Of a stretch of DNA of 64,000 bases, positions 33,442 to 46,000 are shown in pieces. A program made the translations under genes and the position numbers. The notes beneath the pieces were generated by a model. That model saw nothing but the letters and a program-made list of their open reading frames with translations. It was not told where the DNA came from and made no database searches. Location of the stretch: assembly GCA_009760855.2 (NCBI GenBank), contig WPIO01000041.1, positions 3,468,628 through 3,532,627 of the forward strand, given 5' to 3'. Position 1 is the stretch's first letter. Each line of letters opens with the position of its first letter. Source of the stretch: Cristatella mucedo. Lineage: Eukaryota > Bryozoa > Phylactolaemata > Cristatellidae.

Positions 33442-34315
33442 GCTCGCTGTCCCAGCCTCGTGCGCTTCGGCTCGGCTGTTGTTGGGGCAGGGTCAGGGGC
33501 CTTGATGGCCTAGGAGGTAAGGCGTTTGCTCTTTCCGAACGAGGTCGTGACCTTTATTGCTGAAGCCGGCAATAATCTGCTGCCCATTTATCGCCAAGCA
33601 AAAATTACATGCGTTTCAGCAGTGCTGCTTCTGTGGCTCTGCCGGCGACCTCCGAGACTCGGCTGATGGATCAGACCTTTGCCCTTTAAGTCTCGCCGTG
33701 ACAGCTTTTCCTTTGGTTCGCCACTGACGGCCATACTGTGCGAACTGTTAAGCTGCTAAAGCGAACTAGTTCGCTTTCAAATGATGGCTGCTTATTGTTT
33801 AAGCTTGCCATGGCTCGTAGGTGATTCGCTGAGGATCAACTCCAGTTCGTGGAGGTATAAAGTAGGTATATCTACACGTGATTCCTAATTCACCTGACCA
33901 AAATCTGGTTTTGTCGTCAAAAAGTAAAGACCTGGCCGCATTAAAAATTTTACAGTATGCATATAAAGATAATCTGACTATGTTTATGGGTTCGTATTTG
34001 TGCCTGTTTGCAGTTCTACGTTATTGTATAGGTTATTTAAATTACGATGAGTTGGTTTTTGATAAAGCCAGGAAATTCTTGGTGACTTTCAGTTTGCATA
34101 GCCTACCTCTCTTGAAGTAGGGCAATATGAGAAGAATGGATAAATCAGGAGGGTGGTCACGGAAGCGAGTAGTGTAGGAATACTAGCTAGGGCAGCTACA
34201 AAGAAAGATCCGGATGTGGCAATAGGAGATACGATTTCATTGTGAAATACCGTAGGCCATTTAGTCTACGACCGGCAGAGCAGAATTCTTACCATGAAGA
34301 GTAAGTAGATAAAGG

Positions 34316-34471
34316 CCGTGATGGTGCACTAGGTAAGGTGGTTGCTTTTCACGACCTCGGTCCCGATATCGTGGGTTCGAATCCTGCGGCGGTCGATCCT
34401 GTATATCGGTGGTGATAGCCGTAAAGACTCTTCTGTCTCTATACAAAAGAAGCTGTTAAATCAGCTAGTAT
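34316..34471 (+). mobile_element. SINE-2 (tRNA-derived), complete
   Basis: CCGTGATGGTGCACTAGGTA start, B box GTGGGTTCGAATCCTGCGGC, GTGATAGCCGTAAAGACTCT, end AAGCTGTTAAATCAGCTAGT. Confidence 0.9.
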
Positions 34472-35097
34472 TTAATTTTTAATTTAAAGGCAAAAGATCT
34501 CGAACAAAACATCAGGTATACCCGTCTAACCAAAATGTGTTTCGCCTGTCTAATCAGAGTCCTGCGGCCAACATCCGGACGCTTATCCAACTAAATGCAG
34601 GGTGCCAGTGGAACCCATCTCCGACAGGCTAATCAAGGCAACATGCATTTCAATCCTCTTAGACAAACAGTTGTGCTCCGACGATTGAGATATCTCTTAC
34701 GGTTAAACTGAGTCGTTTTGGATGCATATCGAGCCGAAAGTGCCAAGGGGTCCACGCACGGAGCCATTTTCTGACCTAGTCTCTATATGTGAAGGTCAGT
34801 AACCATATCCTAATATTCATGCCTGTACTACCATATGTATGCCTCTAGCATCTTGCAGTAAGCAATTCACATGCCACCCCAATAATTCGTAGCTTTCTGT
34901 AATGGAAGCAAGATTTTTAAATTTTTCGGTTATCACTAATTACTGCTATGTTAAATTCACTCACTTCTCTAACTACTTTCTGGTAACGCTAGGCTGTTAA
35001 CGTCCGGCTAACTGCTAAGGCGGCCTGTCAGCTCCAATACAGTGTGGACAGCATCGAAATCGCGTCGCGAGCATTGAACTGCAAACCGCTAGTTACT

Positions 35098-35122
35098 ATG
35101 CCGAAACAATTACCCTCAAAGA
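35098..35122 (+). CDS. MBD gene exon 1 (start codon to first donor)
   Basis: ATG at 35098, eight codons (MPKQLPSK) plus one base, then the strong donor GTAAGTAT. The same frame is open further upstream to an AG at 35042 (VDSIEIASRALNCKPLVT before the Met), so an upstream coding exon border is an alternative. I chose the Met because MBD proteins often start just before LPxGW. Confidence 0.55.
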
Positions 35123-36974
35123 GTAAGTATATTTTGAGGACTTTTTTTTATTTAGTTGAATGACCGAATATTTTCGTTTTATACCTTCGATTGGCCTAAT
35201 AGCTTGCCTGTAGGGCTCGCTAAGGTAAGCAATCATCTTCGTTCGCGACTGGCGCCATGCTGGCCGGCGGCCTGGTTGTCTGAGCGCTCGGCTCGTCCCT
35301 GTGACTCAGACCCAAGTGCCTGCTTATTCAGTCATAATTTTGTATGTAGATGTACAACAGCTGTCGGTCGGTCTGCTGGTCGACTGGTCTCGAGACCTAT
35401 TAGCCTGCCGGTCAGTCTGCTGGTTAGTCGGTCAGGGTTGAAGAGTTTCGCTATGTCTAATTCCTGCAGATGCTTCATGCCATTGCGACTGCTTCTAAAG
35501 CCAGTCTGGCTTCCAAGCTGCTTGTTCTTCCAGAGCGGTGCTAAATTTAGGCTAAATGAAATTTCACTGTACACACGGTGGCGCACCATCATTTAGCCTC
35601 CCAGTTTCCATCCTGAGGCTAAGGCCTAGACTGCTTTGCTCAACTAGCAGAATGAGCTCTGAACGAATTGGGCAATTTTTAAGGCGTTTTTATACTAGTT
35701 AACCTGTTCCCTCGTGTGCTATGGCAGCTATTGCTTCTCAGCTTCAGTAGAAAAACGTGTTAGGTATGCCGGTCAATTGACTTTGGCATGGGCAATTGTT
35801 TGCCTGCGAGATTGTCCACTCAGCATAAATCTCTATGACTGCTCTGTTTTCATCATTCAATAATAGTAATAATGCACTTGATAAAGCGCCCTCGGAGAAC
35901 TCAATCTCTTTCTAGGCGCTTTACATTTGTTCCAAAGGGAACGCGATTGACTGGTAAGTAATATCGTGCTTGATAAACAACATGAATAACATTGTTAGGG
36001 TGACATGCACAGGGTCAGCATGCAAATGTGGTTAGTGGTAGCATGCACAGTGTCAGCACGCATAAGCACATCAAGGACGAATCAATGGGACCCACTAAAT
36101 GTTGTCCTAAGTAGGTGTGTCTTTAAGTTCTTTTTAAATGTGGTCAAGTCAGGGGATGTTCTGAAGCAAGTCGGGAGGGAGTTCTGGGCTTAGGGAGCAT
36201 ACGAACTAAAGGCACTGTCTCCAAAGGATTTGAGGCTTGTACGAGGTATTGATAAACTGTTGAATTCCGAAAAGCGGGTGGTACGATGCTTGGCCTGGTG
36301 GGGTAGTATATCTGAGAGATAGGCTGGAGCCAAAGAATGAAGGAACCTAAAAGTGAGAGACAAAACCTTGAAGTCGATGCCTTGCTTGACTGGTAGCCAG
36401 TGCAGGTCAGCGAGAAGTGGTGGGATGTGGCAACTGCAACGCTCACGACAGACAAGCCTAGCTGCAGAGTCTTGCACCAGCTGTAAGCACCTGATTGCAC
36501 ATGCCGGTAGGCCAGTAAGCAGTGAGTTGCAGAAGTCGAGACGGGATGTCACAAATGCATGGACCAACTTAGACGTGGTATCCATACTTACTCCTCTGGC
36601 AAAGCTGTTCGTTATGCATTACCAATTTGCTAGCTTAAAGCTGTACGGATCCTGCGGCAAGGCTAAAAAGCAATTCAATATCTGCCTGATGGTTTAACTG
36701 TAGCCTACCGATCTAACTTAAAGTGAGTTCATCGAAAAGCCATTCATTGCAGTGCAAATGCCATTGGCTCAATTACAAGCGGTGTGTGGCTTTTCTCTTG
36801 CTTTACTTTGTAAGTATCTATAGTGTGCTGTAGCATGTAGGAGTAGCCTGCAGTATGTACAGCTTACGCTGCCTGTGGATGTGGTTTGTACACAGCATGC
36901 AATATTACAGCTTATGCTGCCTGTGATGTGTACAGTGTACACAGCCTGTGGTATGTACAGTGTGCACAACTTGT

Positions 36975-37021
<47 letters not shown>

Positions 37022-40000
37022 GTGTGTGTGTGTATATAGTGTAAGCAGCCAGAGTTGAGCACGGTGCACTGAGCCTGTGGTATTGTTACACTGTGGTTTT
37101 ATGGTAGCACTAGATTTGTTGGTCGTTGGGTGACTTGGAGCACCCAGGCTGTCTGCTCACCCCCTGATCTGTGTGAGGGGGCCCCCTGATTGATGTACTG
37201 TACGAGCCAGCTGTGCCAGGCACCTCATGATTAATGTGCCATTTTGCTTGCTGGATGCTCTGTCGACGATTGGTTCGTGACAAGTGGCCAGAAAGGAGGT
37301 CAGTCCAGCAGGCTACTGGGACGAAGAGGGTGTATGATGTCAGTTGTACTTCGTACAGTTGCAGCAATACTTGGCATTACAATGATCAAGCGATACTGCA
37401 ATAATTAATTAATTAATTAATAGTTTGTAAGCCTATCTTGGCCTATTAGTCTGCAATGCTTGCTTCTCAATACGGTTGAATTTGGAATCCACTAGAGTCA
37501 GAAAGGAATGAAACATCTTTCTGTGTATCTACCAAAGACATAACTCGTTAAAAATAGGGCACGTTTTTTAAAACGATCACAATTTATTTCTCGCATATAG
37601 ATGACTTTTCCATGTAAGTTAACAGCTAGTTACAAAGTTACAAAGCTAAGGTAATGTAAGATTTGTTGAGGTCGTCAGCTGTGTGTAGGTACTCGAAAAC
37701 GCAAAGAACGTTGGCCGACGAACCTCAGGTTTAACAAACTTTAAAGTGGTGCCTCGATTGACCATCATAGACTACTAGCTACTCAGAAAACAACAGTGTC
37801 CGACCGTCAGAGCAGAGTAGGCTGCGACAGACAATCGTTCTGGAAGCGCCTCGCATCGCATGCAATCCATCGATTGCTAGCCTTTCCCAGTGACGGTCTT
37901 CCTGAGGGACCACATTCTGTATCCTATCTGCACCATGTACCATGTGATTAATTTTGAAATTAACGTATGAATCCATGAGTGAAACTCAGCACATGAAGTG
38001 TTGTTTTGCAAGGTTTTAGTGTGCCATTGAGCTTCTGTAACAGACAACTTTATGATGAGCTATGCGAGACATGCAGCAGCTTTTATTGTGAACTTACCAG
38101 CAGGTTGTAGTGGGCGTTAGCTTAGGTGCTAGCACGTGCTCCATTAATCTTGTTTGCGCACACGTGAATTGTACACCGAGTATGCCCCGGCAGACCGATT
38201 GTAATCGATTGCAACCGATTCTAGGATGCCCCAAAAGCAGATGAAAGACCCCCAAAAAAATTCTAAGTTTCTGCTGCCATTCCAGAAAGGTGAGTCGGGT
38301 GAATGTATTGACAGAGCAAGGAGCAAACTAGATATTGGCTTTAACTAGTGCTTCATTAGCATGTAAATCTACATGCTCTGAATGAAGGAAGGATTTAAAG
38401 TACACAGGGTGCTAACATTTGGTAAGAACGAAATAAATAAGAATTAGCTGAGACAGATTGAGACACAAAATTTGAGTCTGGCGACCGTGCTCGTTGGCGG
38501 TGAAAATGGTACAACTGGTGACGATCTATTGAAATAAGATAAAATGGGAAAGCATGAAAAAGTGAACAAAGCGACCAATCCAGCTGCCTCTACCAGCGAT
38601 TAACGGGTGTCCATTCCTCAAGTTGTATGCCATATAGAGCTAGCTGCCCGCCAAAAGCTGAGGTCTCATCTTCCCAGCTTCCTGCCAGAAGCTTAAACAG
38701 TCTCACTTTCAGGGAGCTGGCAGTGTGGTTTTCACAGACGGCTCGTTGCACGAAGTGAGTCTGTTAGAATTCAACTGCGTCACCTGAACTGACAGCTCTT
38801 GCTTAGTGTTGGCTTAGTGTCGTTTGTATGTATGTTGTACATCATCTGTTTTTTAGATATTGCTTATATTGTATATTGTTGCGTATTGTCTAGGGTAGTG
38901 TTTTTGTTTGCTTAAGTGTTTGACTGTAGCTTTTGCTCTCTGTTTTAACGATTACGACGTTTTCGGACAATTTTTCCGTTTAGCTATACCTTTTTAGAAT
39001 AATAATAATAATAATGCACTTGATAAAGCGCCCTCAGAGAACTTAATCTCTTTCTAGGCGCTTTACATTTGCTGCAAAGGGAAATGCAATTAGATGGTAA
39101 GTAAAATCATGCTTGAAAAACAAACAAAATAATATTGAATGATGTTGGTTTGGCTCTTGAATGTTTGCATTCGTATAGCTAACATAATAATGTAGTTAAA
39201 TTGTTACAACTACCTTACGAACCTAAACCTGTTTCCATAAACTCAATAATCCGAGTCATGGAAGCAGCTTAGCCTACTTAGGTGAAGCCTGGGGAGTCAC
39301 AGGTGTTACAGTTATGTGTACCTGAACTGTAAAGCCGTCGCCCCACTGGAACGGCTTGTCCCAGCTGTCTACTCTGCTTCTGCTTTGTGACTATTGAGAA
39401 ATTGTTGCAGTAAAGAGAGTGACAAGCAGGATGGATGACTCCCTCCGGCATACGTTCAGTATTTACTGGGCTCATAGGAGCATGCATTCTAAAGGTAACT
39501 ACTAGCGGCAAAGTCACACTCCGGACCACACAGATGAGGCTGTACTCGTCGTTGTAAGTGGCATTGCACCCGCTGGCTCACTCTGGTGGCCCACTTTGGT
39601 TCTCGCCTGCTAGTTTTGTGCAATAAACCGTTGGCGTTGTTCTGAGCCAGCGTTCGATATGCCAAACCACAAGCTATTTCGTGGGATGGAGCCGATGACG
39701 CCCTGGGAGATGTCTTGTGCAGCGTCCCTAGGCTTCGATGGCTTCGGAGACTTCGTTGGCTGGCTGCTGAACTTCGAGAGGGAGCTCGAGAAAAGTGGCT
39801 ACGAACAGAGTGAGTGCCACTTGCTTTTGTGCCTTGCACTTCACGTTTGCCTCGGGGCTCCCGTAGGAAGTTCAGGATGACTATGCCAAGCTTCGTGAGG
39901 CCCTAGTGAGGGCATTCACCTCGCCGGCCGGTAGAGCACGATTGCTGCGCGCTGATCTGGTAAAGGCTGGTCGGACTGAGAGGGCCGACCGGAGCGACCG

Positions 40001-43000
40001 GAAGCGGCAGCATTGATTACCGACTGTGTGCCGGGCGACTGAGGTTTGTCAGGCTGCCACGCCGTGGCGGCAGGCAACGGCTCTCAAAGCGGTAACGGTT
40101 GATCAGGCTGCGATGGTGTTCCACGAAGCAACGGCCCACGAAGCAACGGCGTTGTGCGAGGCAACGGTCAGTGGTGTGGCTGAGGCGACGGAGAGTAAGA
40201 CGGTGCACGGAGAGGCGGTGGCTTCCGTGTGGAAGGCGGCAGCGTCCGCGACAGAGTCGGCGGCGTCCACCAGAGAGGTAGTGGCCGGCGATGCAGCACA
40301 AGCAATGAAGGTGACGTTGGCCTGCTACCAGCCGGTGGGCTGTGACGCGGCACAGGCAGGAGAGTGTGCAGACCGAAGAGTCTGCACAGGCCGGAGAGAC
40401 TGTGCAGGACGGAGAGGCTGTCCAGCAGGGAGAATCTGTGCAGGCCGCAGAGACTGCTCAGGTTGGAGAGGGTACGCAGGACGGAGAAGCAGCTGCTTAT
40501 ATCGGAGACGTGGCGGCAGAATCGGCAGAGGCGATGGAGCGACGGCGGTTGTTGTCCGAAAAACAGTGGCTGTGGACGTCAGCTCGATGACGATGGTCGG
40601 TGGCTCACGTTGTCGGCTGGTCGCAAAAGGCCGTGCACCAGTTCGCCTCTTGCGATCAGCCGTCAGGTAGCCTGTGGGGTCAGCTATTGATGCTAGCTGC
40701 TATGTCGAGGATGTGTAGGGTCGAGTTTGTATCGTTTATAGATAGGCTCGTTCATTGCTACTTAGATAGGCTCGTTCATGCTGCCCTGTACCTTGCAGCT
40801 ACATGTGTTGGTGCTGCAAACTTGTGACCTTAAGGTCAAGGGGGCCTGTAGTTTGAGTGTATGTCAGCTCCTCTGATGAGCCAGTGATGTGGCATGGACA
40901 CAGGCCGGTAACCACTGGTGGCCAGATGGTGGATTCACCATCAGGGTCGGCAGCTGCACAGTTGTGGTCCTCGATGAATCCTCGGGGTCAACCAGAGGAG
41001 TGGAGGAGGAGAACTCGAGTGTGAGAAGGGGGCGAAGGCAGTCGTGCGTCTTGCTGCTCCGTGCCATGTGCAATAAACCGTTGGCGTTGTTCTGGGCCAG
41101 CGTTCTGTATGCCGAACCACAAGTTTAGGGTTTCGGTGTTGGCGACGAGAAGGGATAAAATCAGGAGGGGATTGAGTATGCAGACTGGCAGATTGGCTCT
41201 CGGTTGCTCGTGGCAACCAGGCTATGCTTTTCGTCATTGATCGTGCTACCACTAACCCTTTGGCCGTGTTTCTTTTGCAGCATACATGAGGTGCCTAGAA
41301 AGAGATTGCATTATCTGAGGGCGCTATGGAGTTTTTATTATTATTATTAACTCTCTGTCTTGCTTATAGTTTCCATTTGTTCTATGCCAATCTAAGAACA
41401 TGTCTCTGTATGTCTATGCTCTCCCCAGAGCGAGGCACGTCAGTGTCCTGGGTCTTGGACTTATCTATGGCCTTACGTCCTGTGATGCAGCATCTCTACT
41501 GCTAGCAAACTGTATGCTAGACGTTTCTCAGCTGCTAGGAAATTGGAGGAAACACGAATTTTAATACTTGCAACACCTGCAGCTTGTAACTAGGGTTGCC
41601 TCCACTAGGGTCGACCAGCATTGTGTTTGTCTAACTTCAAGCAAATGGGATACTAAAGAAGGTGAATGCTAAGGCATCATCTGTGATGCTGTGTTAGTAA
41701 AATTGACGAATTAATAATGACTTTCCATAATTAGCTTGTTAACGAGAGTCTTTAGTGCAATGACAGTACTACATGGTTGACATAATTTTGAATTTTTTTC
41801 AGTGCCTATGATTGAGTAATGAATCTTAACAGTATGTTGTGCTTCTTTCCATTGGAATGATTTTGCTGTCCTTGTTGCACGGCAGAGAAGAATGCCACTT
41901 AAACATCCTTGCAGCGCTTGGCTAATAAATGAGCTAGCAACCCACCATGTCCATCTAATGTCATCTGTGGTGTGTAAATACGCTGCTTTACAAAAAGACG
42001 TCTACGGCGATTGCTCTAAATTCTGGCAATCTGTTTCATTGTCAGCAGCAGATGATTTTCATCCCGACCTTTTTTTATTAAGCCTGCAAGCTTCTAATTT
42101 CACAATGACAAATTTCCATAGCTTCCTAAGAGAACTAAATGTCTGTCAAAGCGTTTAAAATATGCTAGAAAATGGAGCATTTGAACTTGTATGCAGCATT
42201 GGTTCCACGAGTATTATTCAGGGTCATTATTTGTAGGTTGGAAGCGTTTAGTTGATCTTAGACAACGTAAACAGAGAACCAGAACGGGCGATGCCTACTA
42301 CGTGTCACCAAAGGGTGTCAAGCTGGTGAGCACATTGCGAAAACATGCCTTACTGTGTGTAGCCAAATGAGCGATGGGTCCATTTTTGGCCATGCCGAAC
42401 TACTTCAGTAATTGATTTGGATTACCATGAGTTTGGCTAGCCAAGGATAACTCATGGCAGTCGCCAAGCCCTACAGAGATCCAGCAGCTGCTCAAAGGGC
42501 TGTCACTGCCGGCCAAGAGGCTATTTGCCAGGGCAACTTAACTGCCACAAGTCGGTCGAGGGTCGAGCACAGGCGTCTTGTATGGAGGATGTCTTTATGA
42601 GAGCTTGCAGCCAACCCTTCTCAGATTGTGGCCTGTTGCATACTTTTTTCGTCAGCATGAGTATTTCAACAGCCCCATTGTGGCCAGGTTTGGCTCAAAG
42701 CAGCACTGATTTCTTTCAGTTTCATAGCAGCTACTTCAGGGAAGTATTTTAATGACTCCACAGGCGACTGGACATAAGGCTACCACTATCACGTGACCGA
42801 AGGACGTTTCGAACGCCTGTCGTGTCAGCCTGGCAGCGACTTCTTGGAATCCTGGGGGGAGTACTGTCCCAAGGGGGGGATTTAATGGAGGGTGGCTGTA
42901 GTCTGTCGGGACTTTGTAGTCTCAAGTTTTCAGGTGGGGGGCGCGCAAATAGAGAGCACCTGCTAGAGCTCGCCGAGATCGCCCATCAAACACCGATCTA

Positions 43001-46000
43001 AGCTTCCGGCTCTTGTCACTTTCAGTCACATTCTGCTTATTCATCAGAGAAGGTACTACGCGCTTCAACCTAATCACTCGTGACGTTGTTCGAGCCTACA
43101 GCTTTCTAACCCTGAAATGTTCATGTCATGTTCCTATCGCCATTCCATGAGCAGCTACAGTATAGAGCCTCGTCGTCATGGTATCAACTATCGGACGCTT
43201 GCCGTTGCTGTATCAAGGTGTAACCAAGTTCCAGGGGTCAGAGGGTAGTTCCCACCAGACCTTGCCATACTCTGGCCACGCTGCGGCAAGCCATGCCGCC
43301 GAGCTAGGGTAAGACGAGCGGCCGTCAGGGTAAACCGCTTTGTAGTAACACATGCGCCAACAACAACAGGGGAACTAAACAAGTCTACAGGGAGGGTCCT
43401 ATACATAGTACACTATGACAATGTAATGTAATGTATCTCCGTCAGTAACTCCACCAAGTCATAAAGACCATGTGGGTGCTATGCAGGAGAGTTTTGTATT
43501 GTAACGCCGAAGGCTCGGCGGAGTAAGCTTGACCTGCCGCTTACCTAGCGGCGTAGCCTATCGCCTAATGCCGTTCGGTGCGCGCCTACGCGCAATAAGC
43601 TGGCCGCCACGAAACGAGCGTTTCTGGCTCTGACCTGCTTACCGTTACTAAACGGGGTCGTGAGTCCGCGGCGTGAATTAGAAAGCGAGACAGACAAATT
43701 GGGGATTCTACTGAACTTTATTCGCAAGCGCACAAAGTCGCTGCGCGTCTAGTTCAGCTTTATCTCCACACTCCTCGCACGTTCTCAGCTACACCAACAC
43801 TCTTGCGGAAGGAATACTCCTCCACACTAAGCGCGACCCGGACCCTAAACCCTAACCGGTGAACTAGGAATCCGTTCCCACCTGTGCCGAGGGAATACCC
43901 CAAACACGCCAACTACGTCTGGCTCGCACCGGCAAATCACTATGCCGAGACCACGTGCTAGCGCGCACACACAAAACACGAAAGAAACACAAAATGCCAG
44001 CTCGGGCGCGATACGACCGTATTCGGTGGAGTCCACCGAATCCTCCTAGCGCGCTGTCTCGTCCTGTTCTGTCAATCGCTGGCGAACAGCCCGCCCTCCT
44101 CCCTCGCTTCCAGAGAAAACGAGTCCGACGGCGGAGCCGGACCAAAGACAGAAGACCACAGACAAAAAGACACGAGGCAAAAGACCCAGAGCGAGCGTCG
44201 CTCGACTCTTAAATGCTTGGCTGAGACAATGGGGCAAGAGCTTAGTGGTATTGGGCCCGGACACCTTGGCCCATTACGGAAAGGAATGACTACCGTTCCC
44301 AGGCCACTGGCAGGGCACCTCCGTCCAGCTTGAATGGCGAATGGGTTCCAGACGCTTCTTTCTTGGGAAGAGGGAAGGCGGGGGTTGACAGGCCAGCCAA
44401 CATCTATCAGCAGCTTCCGCGAGTATCGGACCAATTCTAAAGGCCGAATCGCCGCTGCTCGTCTCCGAGCTTCCTGGCCTGCTCCTAAGCGCTTCCTCTC
44501 TAACCGCACTGACGCTCCTCTCTGGCTCACTGCTCCAGGACAAAGGGGCTCTAGCCCGCCGCCGAACAGCTCTTGTTCGCGCTAAAATTCAGCCAAAGCC
44601 AGCAGGGCGCTACAGTATAGCGCACTCACAGCCTAAGCGGCTTTCGGTACGCATTCGGTAGCCAACAGACTTCGTCTCACTCAACAAAGAGAGAGTGGGA
44701 AGCATAGCAGAGTTAGGAGAGCAGTTGAGGTAGTGAGTAGCATAGAAGTAGCAGTTCAGGACCACTGAAAAAGATGTGCCATAGTCGGCAGTTGCAGAGT
44801 AGATGTCGTTGCATAAGAATTGTGGAAGCGAGTTCCACAGTCTAGGACCTGCAGAGCTAAAGCTTCTATCGCCAACTGTCTTTAAGCAGAGGAATGGGAC
44901 AGCTAATTTATTGTCCACACAGGACCTGAGGGTGCGAACAGGCTGAAACTGATGAAGCAGTTCAGCTAGGTATGAAGGAGCCAAGCCGTGGCAGGCCTTG
45001 TGGGTCAGAGTAAGAACTTTGCTCTGTATCCTTTGCTCAACCGGCAACCATTCTAGCTCTTCCAGCAAAGGTGACACGTGCTCAAACCTCTGGGACTTGA
45101 AGACCAGCCTCTCAGCCATATTCATAGTCCGCTGTAGTGGCATAATAGCTTTCTTTGGTAGCCCAGCCAAAAGGGAATTACAATAATCAAGCCGAGACAG
45201 AACGACAAGATGAGAAAGACGACGCAGCAAGCGTGAAAAAACGTTAGTAGGGGTCAGTCGGCTTCTGCAGTCCAGTCGTTGTACCGACTCCGAATCCAAC
45301 AGTACGAGCGTACGCCGTCCAAAACCCGGCTGGCTGAGTAAATGCTTGGCTAGTCCGAGTCGACAACTACCACAGTCGTAAGCTTCCACCGAAAGACGCC
45401 AACACACGGCAGGGGGCGTCACGAATACACTACACGAGGAACGCGGAATATACAAGTCAACAACGAGCGAGCTATTAAGCTCCACTTGGGTACTCATTCC
45501 CTTGCGTGCGTAGCAGCATTCCTGGAGCACGCCTGCACGAATCCAGGTGCATAACTCGGCGAGACCGGGAGCATCCAACACCACGACTTACTTGGCCAAC
45601 TTTCCTTACCAAAGAGCCCCTGTGACCTCTCGTCAACACACATCCGGAAATGCATAGGTCCGACCCCGGCCTAGCCGGTGACCCTCATTACAACCGCCTG
45701 GTCCCAGCCAACCGAACCCAGCCTGGGTACAAAGGAATGAAGGTACGATAAAGCCCACTATGAATAACACCCCAGGGAACTTGTCTTTTGGTTTCTGCGT
45801 AGTTTGCCTGCTTTGCTGTGCATGATTCAGTGCGTTTCGATAGCCCAAAGTCTTACCAACCGGTGGGCCTCAGTGTCTTCTTGGGTGCATGCTGGCCTAA
45901 GCATGATACTAATCTTTTTTTGCATTTCAGTCTAACTAGTGTTCATAGCATCTCAGTAAACCTTGTTTAATAATTTATTGGCAGCATGCTGTCCCGGGAG

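Larger units (their letters stand above)
39620..41160 (+). mobile_element. LTR-retroelement-like locus with gag-like ORF and repeat domain
   Basis: A ~50-bp block beginning GTGCAATAAACCGTTGGCGT occurs at 39622-39671 and 41069-41121 and looks like the R/U5 end of an LTR (AATAAA included). After the first block comes a gag-like ORF, then a repetitive coding stretch, then a fuller LTR at 40847-41121. The latter is followed by GTGTTGGCGACGAGAAGGG, which resembles a primer-binding/leader region. No protease, RT or integrase is seen, so this is a non-autonomous or deleted element. Orientation plus. Confidence 0.55.

Noticed and set aside
35156-35596. 146-codon ORF after MBD exon 1
   Set aside because: Starts inside the presumed intron, and the region has GGTCGGTCTGCTGGT-type simple repeats on both strands with an open frame opposite; judged chance.
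43845-43862. Telomere-like CCCTAAACCCTAA
   Set aside because: Only about two units, inside the solo LTR; not an interstitial telomere array.
43845-44585. Several overlapping Arg/Ser-rich ORFs of 60-150 codons
   Set aside because: All lie inside the GC-rich solo LTR and overlap one another on both strands; GC-rich DNA has few stops.
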